From contig LATX02000035.1 of the NCBI GenBank assembly GCA_001466705.2, positions 1,331,660-1,395,659 on the forward strand: a stretch of DNA of 64,000 nucleotides, read 5' to 3'. Each line of letters starts with the position of its first letter. Positions within the stretch are counted from its first letter, which is position 1. Under the pieces are notes generated by a model. It had not been told where the DNA came from and ran no database searches. It saw nothing but the letters and a program-made list of their open reading frames with translations. The stretch comes from Moniliophthora roreri. Its lineage: Eukaryota; Basidiomycota; Agaricomycetes; Agaricales; Marasmiaceae. This document shows, in pieces, positions 34,590-45,767 of this stretch. The translations under genes were made by a program, and so were the position numbers.

Positions 34590-34890
34590 TACCCACATGG
34601 TCATTGGGATAACACGTAAAGCATCTCAGTACTCTCACTTCCATTCGAATGATACGCTGATCACTTTATCATTGAAATGTAGCTGACGGACAATTTTCAA
34701 CTTCACATGAGTAAATGGAGGAAAATCATTGAAATGAACACTGGTCAAACTGTCATTGGAAGGGCAACTGAGGTGTTCAGAAGGATACTCATTGGAATGA
34801 GAATGGGTGAGTTCTATATATGGTTACATTCCAATTATCATTGTAATGGCGACTGTAGTGTTCCGCCTGAATCATTACAATGAGGCTACA
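34590..34890. repeat. cluster of CATTGnAATG-like palindromic words
   Basis: The word CATTG(A/G/T)AATG or its complement, often imperfect, recurs about eight times at 20-60 bp spacing. Examples lie near 34670, 34727, 34789, 34837 and 34874. No TSD or TIR boundary was found. It could be the ruin of an inverted-repeat element. Confidence 0.4.
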
Positions 34891-34907
34891 TATACTCCTC
34901 TCAGGCG

Positions 34908-35250
34908 ATGGGTGGTGATGTCTATGGGTATGGGTCTTGGTGCTGACAGGGGTTTGTAGAGTGTAAGGCCATGCTGCTTATCTGCCTTCGCTCATACAGT
35001 CGAGACCTCGCCAACAGTAGTTATTGCATCTTGGTTCTGTTTCATCGCACTGTCAAGAAAGGTAAGCAGGGTATAAATGAAAGAGTCAAAGCTAATGCTC
35101 ACCTCTTTGCGTCTCGTTTTGCGAGTTATACAACTGGTTTGTGACTTGACATGGCATCGAATCATTCGTTCCTGAGTGCTATCGTGGTTAAGGACAAGTT
35201 CAACCAGCTGTGCATGGTCTGATAACCATGGTATTTACCCAAAGCACTCA
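34908..35250 (+). repeat. decayed duplicate of 47165-47520
   Basis: Colinear with the 5' end of the Zn2Cys6 factor at 47.2-47.5 kb. Shared words include GGTGCTGACAGGGGTTTGTA and GTTATTGCATCTT. The zinc-cluster codons are destroyed. Many differences are CG to TG or CA, which fits methylation decay. Confidence 0.75.
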
Positions 35251-35517
35251 GGGATGCTTGCCAGGCGATGTCTGTGTTGTGTCTGCACTCCCATATAATT
35301 TCATAATGTTTCAGGAAAATGAATTCATATCGATGGCTTCTGAAATGTGCCTAAGAGCAGAACTGGCGATAGTGAAAGCAGGCTGTGGTGATAGGGAAAG
35401 CTTGACACCAGTGTGGGGGTCAGACTGTGAAGTTGGGTTACCGAATAGCGCTATAGAAGTCTAATCTCTAAAATGTCTAAAGTTATCAGATCTTCAAGAA
35501 GGGTTTGTGAGATCACC

Positions 35518-35860
35518 GTTTGATAGTGATTCCGATAAGGAGAATAACACCAGCATCACTACTGTTCCTGCTACCTTCACAGCATGAGTTGGTGACATCC
35601 ATGTGGTGTGTGGACAAAGAGAACACAGCTCCTTTGCTCAACCACAAAGAGGAGGTGAATGTGTCTCTGTTCACCACTTCGACTAGCAGCTACGCTGGCA
35701 ATGTATTGGCAGACATTCCTGGAAGTATATTCGATGAGGTAGAGGAGAACTGAATACCTGTCCCTGTGTCAATCGTCACCACTGCCCAGCATACTAGTGC
35801 AAATCGAAACATACTTTCTGCCGTTCCAGTTGATTTTGGAGTTCTCTTAGTGAGAGAAAC
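35518..35860 (+). pseudogene. decayed duplicate of the KEN-protein gene (48728-49040)
   Basis: Reads DKENTAPLLNHKEEVNVS and then NVLADIPGSIFDEVEEN, against NKENTPPLLDHEDKENVS and NVLKDVPGSIFDEVKENR in the intact gene. Frameshifts and stops are present. With 34908-35250 it shows one duplicated locus with a deletion of about 1 kb between the parts. Confidence 0.8.
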
Positions 35861-35879
35861 AAAATATTTCAGCTCGACT

Positions 35880-36780
35880 AGGCCTCTAAGAAGTTAATGT
35901 TTGGGCTAGCAGCTGAAACATAGTAAGCATGAATTATGATTGGACACACCGAAAAGGTTCCCCTTCATCTATATAAATAGCTGGATGCTCCTAGTATGTG
36001 AAGTTTATGAATTTTATTATGATGCTCTCTTGAACCGAAGCAGGGCTCAGGCTGCCAGGATGTGTTGATGGTGGAGGTTCCTGTCAAAAGTTAAAACAGT
36101 AATCCTAGCCTCTAATGTCATGATGGTCTGAACCATGTGCTTTTTTTGCAACTACCATCATGTGTAGCTCTCAGTTCTGTCTTCCCAAGATTCTAGCTAT
36201 TGATACAGCATCCCCCTCGATATGCTTCTGCCTGAAGAACTAACCTAGTATAGCTCATTAGAGAAAGGAATGCTGTTTAGCAGCTAAATTGGCTCATGGT
36301 GCATTTTTTCATGGATTGTTTTGTCAAAAAAAAAATTGGCCTGATGCATTACTAGTAATAACAGAAGAGACACATGAAGACTTGTCCTCATGTCCCCACA
36401 GCAATGCTTGCTGCCAGAGTGAAGCTTTCAAGCATGATATTCAGCCTCCTTGTTGTCCTCTTTAATGCACAAGGCCCCACATACGCCTTGCTCCCACACC
36501 TGCGGTCAACAAGCCTTCTGAGCTGCCACCTGCTCTAGCTCATACGTTCTCTTCTTCCATTCATCTTCTGCATTTCACAGATGCAATGAAACTCATAGAC
36601 AAGACTTTACATCCATCTACCAATCACAAATGTACCAAGAAACCCTCCGAACTTGCTTGGAAGGTTACCTGCAGGATATAGGAATGATACTGGGGCATCA
36701 GGCATAGGAGTGTGGTGGTGGTACATTTGTCTATTCAGATTGCGAGAGTCACATATGATGCTGACATTGGTTCAAACTTC
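35880..36780. other. no gene recognised
   Basis: AT-rich sequence with a run of A at 36329, no open frame above about 60 codons and no repeat that I could match. Confidence 0.4.
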
Positions 36781-36783
36781 TAG

Positions 36784-37443
36784 CTGGTGTTTTGATTGCA
36801 AATACTGGCTCAGCAAGCGCAACAGGCTCTAGCTCTGGTTCTGGTTCTAGTTCTAGTGCTCTTACATCCTCGATTGTCTCGACCAGTCCAGGCTCACTGT
36901 CAATACTGGCTACACAAACAAGCATAGGTAATGGATACTAACTGGACCGACAACTTCGAACAACACCATCATGAATAGAGGGTGGTGGTAAGCGATTGGT
37001 GCTGGAGCTTTCAGAGCTTTTGCACTGGAGTTGTGGACCTCAACATGGCCAACATTGCAAATGGGGCAATTTCTATCTTGGATGTGCACCTATTCGATAC
37101 AATACTACCTCAAGATGGAAAAAGAGGAACAGGGTAGAGGAACATGGGATTACACGTAGACGAGATTTCATTTAAAGGGAATGACTAGATAGCTGGACTT
37201 TATGACATCCTACTTGATATTGCAATTCATTAGAATCTGCCAATCACGTCTTTGAACAATCCATCTTTCATGTACTCCTCTTCATTGACAAACCTCCCAA
37301 CCTATGAAAACTTCCAATCTGGACAAGACACCGCTACATACACCTCTTGCCACCCAGCATCTACACTGAAGGTCTCTATCTCTGGCGTCTACTATAGAGT
37401 TGGGGATGTGGGAATTGGTGTGTTCCAATTCAAGGTAAAATGA
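36784..37443 (+). pseudogene. possible Ser-rich exon and downstream remnant
   Basis: The plus strand at about 36784-36930 reads a Ser/Thr/Gly-rich stretch (ANTGSASATGSSSGSGSSSS) followed by a GTAATG donor and a TACTAAC branch-like site. An open stretch follows at 37252-37443. The pieces cannot be joined into a gene, and the family is unknown. Confidence 0.2.
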
Positions 37444-38257
37444 CAAGATGAAAAGAGAAATGAAAAGGGGAGGAATGAGAAACTGACTCAAAGACTCATA
37501 GGTTCCAATGTGTCTGGCTTAAACCTTAACCTAGCCACTAATACCATGTTCCAAGGGCCACCACTGTTTGAAACCTTACTGGCCAAAAGAGTTTTCACAC
37601 TGGACCCCCCAAAGCCCCCAGGCAGAGCCTCAGTATCAGTGGCAAATGTACCCCAAGGCTGTTTAGACTTCGCAAACAAGTATACATTAAAGTGGGCCTA
37701 CGAGCAAGCAATTAGTACAGGTAGGATGCAGGCTGGTACATTCAGCTTACCATTCCATCGGGATGATTGTGACTGACAAACAAGGCATAGTTTGGGATGT
37801 CAAGGGTTCCAATTACTACAACGAGACATGAACACATTTTTTATCACTTACAAATGGGATCACTCACCAAAGTACAGATCTTCCCTTTGAAGGCGATACT
37901 TTTCACCAAACACCTTCAAAATTGTGTCCACATTGGATTTGAACCACTTCTTTGGTGCATCCAGATTCTCCACATAGTGGTAGACTATTTTTTCAGTGCA
38001 CAAGTATGCCGCCTTATGTCCAGCTCTCAGAGAGAAGGAGTAGCGTCGAGTGACAGATTGACTACATAGAAGCTCATTGTTAGCTACTACTCTCTTTTTG
38101 TGATGAAAGAAACTCACCTAGTGCCCTCTCCCGCCCTCTTTCGTCCAGCGAAGGTCAGGAGTCCCGCAATGTTATCCATGCCTCTCAAAACTGCATTCCG
38201 CTTGTCCTGCCTCTGATTCTCCATAGCCACCTTGCTATAGCCACTGACATTAGGCAT

Positions 38258-38475
38258 TGTTGTGAAAGGGTATTTTGCATACTCAGACTCATTTCAATAT
38301 TTTTCATATTCCTCTTACTTGTCTTATCCTCTAGTTTCAGCTACTATACAAATTCTAGTATTCTGACGTGTTTCATACATATAATACAAAATTTACTATA
38401 AAAACTGTATCTACTTTTACCTATGGACAATCAATCAATTCCTTACCATTTTCCTAAAACCACCAATTTACGACA
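38258..38475 (+). repeat. left LTR of gag-only element
   Basis: Starts TGTTGTGAAA, ends TTTACGACA. AT-rich, with TATAATAC and ATACAAAATT motifs. Matches 39562-39779. Confidence 0.93.
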
Positions 38476-38490
38476 GGTTATGGGCCCCAG
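38476..38490 (+). promoter_or_regulatory. PBS resembling the anticodon region of initiator tRNA-Met
   Basis: GGTTATGGGCCCC follows the left LTR directly. The complement of the fungal initiator tRNA-Met anticodon arm contains GGTTATGAGCCC, so an internal half-tRNA primer, as in Drosophila copia and yeast Ty5, is likely. Confidence 0.6.
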
Positions 38491-38529
38491 TTCAGCCTAA
38501 ACCACTGCATCACTGTCCTAATCTACCAA

Positions 38530-38670
38530 CGACCAACCAACCAACCAACCAACTAACTGGCTGACTCTGAACAAACAACTGACCCCGAACAAATGACCAA
38601 CTCTGAACAAACAACTGACCCTGAACAAATGACTGACCCTGAACAAACAACTGACCCCAAACAAGCGACC
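38530..38670 (+). repeat. short tandem repeats in leader of gag-only element
   Basis: CCAA repeats (38530-38555), then about six units of 16-18 bp of the type CTGAACAAATGACTGACC, just upstream of the gag start. Confidence 0.75.
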
Positions 38671-38713
38671 CAGACCAACCCCAAACAATATAACCATCTG
38701 AAATCAGACGACG

Positions 38714-39469
38714 ATGGGAAACTCTGACAAGGATATTGTGAAGCTGAAGGGAGAAGAGAATTACAGGGCATGGGAATATAGAACTAGGGTGGCAGCACAA
38801 GCTGCAAATTTATTAGAGACATTGATGGGTGAAGATGAGAAGCCAAATAGGGGACCAAGCAGCAAAACAGTGAAGGCCTGGAAGAGTAGAAGAGATGCAG
38901 CCACGGAGATGTTGGTGAAACATCTGGAGGATAAAGTATTGACACATGCCAAGGGATTTGATGAAGATCCGGTGGGTCTTTGGGCTTATCTGACAGCAAT
39001 ATTCAGAGGGTCAGGAGTAGGAGCAGCTGTTAGGATGTGGAGGGAGTTCTCAAATGTGAAATATAGAGGAGAGGAGATGACAATAGTGATGGGATGGATC
39101 CGATCTCTGGCCAACAACCTCAAATGAATCCATAACAACCGACCTAGTGATACACAGATCGTTGCCATCATGCTATATTCCATTGTGGAATACTCCAGTT
39201 TTAGTGATCTTATTACGAATCTGGAGTCTTTGAAAGAAGAATTGGAGGTGGACAATGTCGAGCTTAGAATCGTATGGAAGGCAAAGAATTTGAAGGATGA
39301 TAGGTGTCCAGAGTCCAGGGAAGTACCAATGATCACTAAAAGTGAAGTTGTGGCCTTGGCGGCTAATTCAAAAGTTGTTCAATGCAAGAATCCAAAGTGC
39401 TGGCGCATGGGCCATACAATCGAGGAGTGTTTTAGAGAAGGAGGGGCAGTACCCAGAGTGGTATCTTAG
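38714..39469 (+). pseudogene. copia-type gag of the non-autonomous element, one stop
   Basis: ATG at 38714 (MGNSDKDIVKLKGEENYRAW). A gag core with DPVGLWAYLTAIF and VMGWIRSLANNL is followed by a zinc knuckle CKNPKCWRMGHTIEEC. One in-frame TGA at 39125-39127 divides it; the frame is otherwise open to 39469. TGA in place of CGA is likely. No protease, integrase or RT sequence is present. Confidence 0.8.
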
Positions 39470-39561
39470 ACTCAGAAGAAATGACGGCTCTACGACCCAG
39501 ACTACACTGACTTTGAGTTTCGCTAATCACTATGCAATGTGAGTCCTTGTCTGCAGGGGAG

Positions 39562-39779
39562 TGTTGTGAAATGGTATTTTGCATACTCAGACTCATTTCA
39601 ATATTTTTCATATTCCTCTTACTTGTCTTATCCTCTAGTTTCAGCTACTATACAAATTCTAGTATTCCAACATGTTTCGTACATATAATACAAAATTTAC
39701 TATAAAAACTGTATCTACTTTTACCTATGGACAATCAATCAATTCCTTACCATTTTCCTAAAACCACCAATTTACGACA
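39562..39779 (+). repeat. right LTR of gag-only element
   Basis: 218 bp, preceded by the purine tract TGCAGGGGAG and followed by the second GGCAT of the TSD. Confidence 0.93.
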
Positions 39780-42700
39780 GGCATGTTTTTTATCTCAGCC
39801 TCACTGCTCTTCTCAGGTTGGAATGCATTGAATAAGGTAACAAATACGCCTTCTGGTTTTGATAGATAACCTACAGCACCGATTGCAATGTGCGACGGCG
39901 ACCACAGAGGTAATGTTACTATGAATGTTGAATTAGGGATTGGCTTTGGCAAATATAGGGGAGGTACTCACACGACAGATGAAACTCATGGACCAGCAAC
40001 CTTCGATATTCCCTTTCATTCCTCGCCAGTGAAGATGAATCATATTCATTTTCTGCTGAGCTGTCCACACTGCTAGTAGTGCCATCCTCTTCCAACTGGC
40101 TACCACTACTAATCTCATGGACTACTGGGTCGACTGAACAAAGGGGCAGGTCAACTGAATGAAGGGATGGGTAGAAAGCCCTTCTATGCCTATCTTGGTG
40201 CGAACAAATGGTTGGAAAGGCAGGCAATGAACCTGTTGAGATCTCTCTCTGTTGTTCTTTGGCTGTTTGGATTAATGTGTCTGATATCAGTTTGGGGGAT
40301 GTATCAGGAAGCGGAACAAGTGGCATTGAAGAAGCTATAACTTAAACAATGAGCCAATATTGGAAGTATTAAGAGAAGGCCACTCACACAGTGTGCTACT
40401 ACTGGAAGGTCTGGTTGGCCTTATATCAGGACTAGGCCTTGAGGTACCATGCTCCAACTCTATAGGGTTCTGAACAAGGGTAGGTGACATGATATCATCA
40501 GCCCCAATACCTTTGCAAAGTGCCTTCAAATCCCTCGCAACAATACTGAAAGGTAGTCTCTCAAATGGATTTGTCTTCCAACAGTTTTGAATGATATCTT
40601 GGATGGCTGGTGTGCTGAATTGGGTCTGTGGGATTGTAGGGCAGGTGCCATCTACTGCAGTTTCACGTTAGCAAACAGAGAGAAGTACAAGAAAGGAAAG
40701 ATGTACTAAGAACAAAACACCTAACCACATAGTCATCCATCAATGGCCAAGGCATACATCCCATACTCAACACCTCTATACATGTTATAGCAAATGCATA
40801 CACATCCATCTCCACAGTGAGCTGGCTGTGAGACTGTCCATCCATGAGTTTGGGTGCTTGCCAGCGAAGAGTGCCATCTATATGCAGGCATCAATTCTCT
40901 GGATAGGTAATATTGAGAAAAACAACACTTACAATAAACAGGTGTTCCACTGATTCTATAAGCCTCACTCTTCATCTCGCTCTGACCAAAATCTGAAATG
41001 ACACAATGAATCCAATCATCAACCAACACATTTGCTGCCTATCCATGTTTCTCAGTACACTGTTGATCATCATGCAAGGAATGACTAACCTTCAAATCAC
41101 CATGCAACACCCTATTGCCATGTAGATAATCCATGCCCTTTGCAATCTCATGCATAAACCTCAAAAGATCCCACTCCCTCTCTACCTCTCCTAGTGCAGC
41201 ATCACTAAAGCTTCCGCTCCTTTGCTGGTCTGATGAAGACCTTGGTATCGTCGTCCCAGTCAAGTTGGATCTGAGATTGCTTGCTGTTTGGATATGTTCA
41301 TAACCTGTCATAGTAGCTGAAGTAAAAGAGTAGCGGTAAGCAGATAGGCTAAGCCCAGCTGGAGGTCCTTCTTTGCAATTAATAATGTGGTGAAGATAGT
41401 TCGATAGGCTTCTATTTCTATGTTTTCACAACCTTCAGAATCAGATGCATAGATGAATGAGTGAAAGCAAACTTACTTCATATATGGACTAACAAAGAAC
41501 CATGGAGGCTCTCCAGAAGCACTGCTTGCTCCAAGTAGCTCCAACACGTTGGCATGTTTGAGCCCTTTCCACACCTCCATCTTGTGTATAAAGAGGTTTC
41601 GAGGTGTCATTTCAGGAAGAACCTACACCAAATCACTATTAGCATCACAGAATGACAAAAGTAATGAGTAGAAACCACAAACCTTGATAGCAACTGTCAG
41701 ATTTCTCCACTTTCCTTGATAAACATCACTAAAGGTCCCAATCCCAATCTTCTCACAGTCCACTTCATACCTTGTAATTGTCCAACTAGGGAGACTATCA
41801 CCTTCCACAGTGCTATAAGTCCTACTCAGCTTCTTCAGTGCATCAATCCCATTCTCAATGAACTCTCTATCCAGTGTATTCTCTCTCCCTACACTCCTTG
41901 CTTGACCAGAACCAAAACCACTACTAGCTGTTGCAGAGTAGGAAGATGACCCTGTAGATGGCAAGACAGTCTTACTCCTCCTCACCTCATTTCCAGCCCA
42001 GAAATCTTCAAGACCTTCCTCCTCATCCTGCTCACACTCAATGAGCCCTTCAAGTACATGTTGCATGGCTTTGATCACTTCAGGCATTTCCTCTCTATCA
42101 ACACCCAAGACACTCAACATCTCCACATCGCTCCCCCTGGCCAAGGCTTCTCTCATCAGGTTTTGGAGATCCTGTGCATCCAGCACAGCATCAGACACAT
42201 TCTGTTCTGTCAAGAGAGAATTGATACTCCTCCTCAAGATACTCTTGTTGTCTGGATTGGGATTAATGTAGAAGGTAGGTGAAGATAGTAGAGGAGGTAA
42301 TTGGGAGGTGGATTGTACAGGTGGGGACATTCCAGGTGAACTGGGATAGGTAGGGAATACCTCGGAAACTGTTGTCAGCATTGGAGGCACTGGAGCAGGA
42401 GTGGGAGCAAGAGTGGTAACAGTTGTATTGCTACTGACAGTAGATGTACTCCCCAAACTGTCAAACAATGTCAATGATGGCATAGAGAGCACCTGTCCTT
42501 GCCTCTGGTGCATTTCTACATCAGTCAGTTGCAATGCATTACCAGTGCCACTTGTGCCTGTAAGGCCTAAACTGATACCACCAATAGCATTGACAGGTAC
42601 ATCCTCAACAATTCCAACACCCATCTTGCTACCGCCAGAGGCAGAGGAGTGTGTGAGCTGTGCTATTTTTCCAAGATTTGACATGGAACTGAGCTGTTTG

Positions 42701-43990
42701 TGTTGTTGATACTCATCAATGACTTTGTCCAAGAGTATCTTGGTGTCTTGTTGCTGGGGAGCTTTAGAAGCTTGAACTTTTTTAAGGATTCGGATTTGGA
42801 TGGAGAGCTATTAGAATTGATGTTAGCAATATGTTCATATAAGTGGAATGAAGCCCAAAGTTGAGTCAAAGAGTGAAAGAAATAGTAAAATCAGGTAGGA
42901 AAAACGGCACTTACAGAGAATATGCCCAACACCTCTTGCAACTTGGTGTTGCATCCTTCAATATCTGTCAGAATCTCCTCTCTTTTCAGGTATTGTTCCA
43001 AAAATGGACAATGTGCCTGTTTTTGAAGAAAGATGTAGACAGAGTTGAATGCCCTGTTGCACCTGTCAGTCTCTTAACTGAACAAGAGCATAAAAAGGAT
43101 GCTTACTCAATCAACTTCAAGATAGACATTCTCAGCACCTCTGTAACCTGGTCACTGACTTCACTGACTTCCTCACAAATGCTAAGGAGGATATCAGCAC
43201 ATCGCTCAGTGAGGCGAAGACACTGGAGTCTATTTAACTGTATCACATCTTTAGTTAGTACAACTCTATGAAAACAGGAAAATGACAAACATCAACCATC
43301 TGTAATGAGTCCCAGGTCATCAACAATGTTCTCGCACATGTACTGAGCTCAGTAACAGGTGCAAATTCAAGTGTACCAGCAGGGAAGGCAGTAGCTTTGT
43401 AGGTGACATTGAGGGCTGAACCAAAGACTGAGTGAACAGCCAAGTAGACATGCTGCCAGATTCAAGTCAATAAAAGCATGTTGACAAACAGAAAGATTCT
43501 GTACCTGTCTAGTGACATTCCACTGATCAGCCTGCTCTGGAGGCACCTTCTTTCCTATATTATCACTCTGGACATCCCTCTCAATCCAAGGCCCCCTCTC
43601 AATCTCTGGCCCTTTTTCCTTCCTATCCTCAAATTCAAGTGAGGATTCACCCCACCGGCTTAAAGGCACTCTGCCTGGTGAGGCCACAGTCCTGCTGCTG
43701 AGTAGTGGGTCCAAGCTTCCAGGGCTTTTTGAGTGAGACTATGTCTGAAGATGAGAAGTTGAAACAGACACATTTGTTTCATGGCCTGGGTGCTGGAGTT
43801 CAGAAGAGTGTAGTGAAGAAAAGGATTGAGCCTGGGTTGATGATGACCACTCAGCTGCCTGTCTCTCCCTCTCTGATATTATGTCTACCAAGGCAACAAT
43901 ATCAACTTCACTCTCCATATATGAGGGAGGATTGGTCAGGACAGAGCCTTTGGATATGTCTTTGGTATAGATAGCTTCTAATAGATACTT

Positions 43991-45767
43991 TCAGCCATGC
44001 AAGTACTGAAAGCCAGATTCAGTCTCACCTCCTTTGATGACAAACTTGTAGCGTGAACGGAGTTCAATCAGGAATTGTCTTTGATTAGGTATTTCGCTGA
44101 ACTACTCTGAAAGTTGGATCAGAATCAATCAAGACTTTACTTTGTGTACAGACCTGATCAAATATTGTACACCAGTCATCATCGTGAGATATTGCAATTG
44201 CTGTTGGTTGGGATGTGTTGATTTTTGAAGCCAAGTTGAGCATGAAGTGGTTTATGAGATTGCAAGGATGAAATAACTGATTGGAAAAATAAAAGTTCAA
44301 GTTGGCTGATTTGATTTTTTTACAAGACACTCACCACCAACTCATCTGAAGTCGCAGTGTCATCTTTGATGACAATATCTCCTTCATCTTCGACGTCTTC
44401 ATCATCAGAGCTGACCTCCTGGGCATCAAAATGTTGTCGTCCATAACCAGTTGAAGTACCAATAGGAGGCATAGAATGCTGGTAGCCACTATAACCGGAC
44501 CACGGCATTTGTGATCTCTGACGTGTTTGTTCGGGTTCTGTGTATCCTTTCACAGTATCCGTTACTTCAATCTTGATCTTGTCGGGCCTGAAACGACGTT
44601 TAACAAGGGAAATCCAGAAACCTTGGACAAAGATGCACTGATTCCAGAGTGCCTCCTTGCTCCATGTACCATTGGGATGACAGCGATGATCGGATCGTGC
44701 ATCAATGGCATTTCCCCAACTATAACGATCATATCTGCCATGCTCAGTAGCCAGGAAGTTGAAGGGTAAGACGACCGCCCTTCCCTGAGAGTCTGAATTG
44801 CCAAATGAAGCTACGCCCCAAGACATAGACTTCTCGCAACCTGTTACCAGATACAAGTATGGGTTACGATCATTCCTGAACAATCTTCCCCGTTTCTTGG
44901 TCGCATAAGAGAACCACGCTGCAGCATTTTCCCTTGCACATTCCTCAAATGTACCCCTGCTATCCAGCTTTCGGTGCCTACTTCCGCCGGGGAGCATAAG
45001 AATAGCACCCTGAGAGGCCGATGAACTGAATTCATAGGCATATCTGAAGCTAAGCACAACGATGATTTGACCGTGTGATAAGCAGTGCAGGGCGTGAGAC
45101 GAACCTTTCATTCAATCGATCAGCTGATACCGTACACCTCTCTATCAACTCTCTAGGCTGAACGACGTCTCTGCTTCTATCAGTTGAGGTGAAATCCAAG
45201 TCCTGTAGAGGTATTGGTTGGAAGCCAACTGGGACGCCCTTCGCGTTGACAGGATCATTGGCGGGACAGGTAATATTGAATAAAAAGTCAAAGGGAGCAT
45301 TGTCATAAACAATTCCGACATCGCCAATTCTGATGCCCTCTCTGACCCACGCTTGAGGACGTTCGGAATTAGGATAGGGGTGCCAGAGTGGATAACCGGA
45401 TTTCTCCTGCAAGAGGAGACGAACATAACGACTAGCACTGGTCAATGGTGGGTGAATATCAGGAGGACGATACTGCAAGATCGTATCGTTCCTTTCTCCT
45501 GTGTTAGCGAGTCTTCCGGTCACACGTCCTTAGCAAAACGTCTGCCAAGTATGGATGAAGTTACTGACTTATATTTACGGAGACAGATGGGATTTGGTTG
45601 TAATTGTTTTGATTTCCTTGGACCATATTATTGGCATCTCGTCCAACAGTGGCTCCCGAGCCCCCATTGAAGGCCATAAGCTCGGTTGTAAAAGAGAAAG
45701 TGCGGGGAAGGGGAGTAGTGTCAGGAGGCTTTAACGTGTTGTCGTCTGGTTGGTCACCGGTCACCAT
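43991..45767 (-). CDS. Agaricomycete-specific conserved protein, 512 aa
   Basis: Exons (minus): 45767-45569, 45498-45108, 45049-44335, 44276-44154, 44101-43991; 1539 nt with all phases consistent and canonical GT-AG ends. Features: FNGGSGATVGRDANNMVQGN, PPLTSASRYVRLLLQEKSGY, GIRIGDVGIVYDNAPFDFLF, then YEFSSSASQGAILMLPGGSR, a Trp-rich middle with YLVTGCEKSMSWGVASF, an acidic stretch, and IAISHDDDWCTIFDQ near the C-terminus. I know this pattern as a repeated protein family of mushroom genomes without assigned function. No signal peptide or membrane segment. It lies 276 bp upstream of the kinase gene on the same strand and looks intact. Confidence 0.8.

Larger units (their letters stand above)
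38258..39779 (+). mobile_element. non-autonomous gag-only LTR element (LARD/TRIM-like), 1.5 kb
   Basis: Two 218 bp LTRs (38258-38475 and 39562-39779) flank about 1.1 kb with a gag frame but no pol. The TSD is GGCAT (38253-38257 and 39780-39784). Five differences between LTRs were seen, several at CG/CA sites. It lies inside an exon of the kinase gene; removing it with one TSD restores the frame. Gag similarity is to Ty1/copia, so movement would need a helper element. Confidence 0.9.
37488..43714 (-). pseudogene. TKL-type kinase with MLKL-like N-terminus, interrupted by an LTR element
   Basis: Exons (minus): 43714-43505, 43452-43297, 43237-43107, 43062-42915, 42807-41683, 41622-41477, 41411-41090, 41038-40933, 40877-40719, 40654-40388, 40334-39972, 39918-39780 + 38252-38118 (split by the insertion), 38061-37868, 37815-37751, 37697-37488. 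The sum is 3876 nt, 1291 residues. Residues ~70-215 resemble the MLKL N-terminal helical bundle (QCLRLTERCADILLSI, FLQKQAHCPFLEQYLKREEI). Kinase ~560-880: GIGTFSDVYQGKW, VAIKV, HGDLKAANVLVDD, ISDFGQSE, TLRWQAPKLMDG, all catalytic residues present. The C-terminus (VGYLSKPEGVFVTLFNAF, RYSFSLRAGHK, SHNHPDGMAHFNVY, RLRFKPDTLEPMSL) matches a family I know only from Agaricomycetes. The 40719 donor is non-standard; the exon-9/10 junction is the least certain. Confidence 0.75.

Noticed and set aside
38510..38800. Minus-strand frame rich in FVQGQ/SVVCSG repeats
   Set aside because: Shadow of the short tandem repeats in the leader of the gag-only element.
43705..43974. 89-codon plus-strand frame between the two minus-strand genes
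   Set aside because: Overlaps the kinase first exon and the 3' end of the upstream gene; no recognised motif or splice context.
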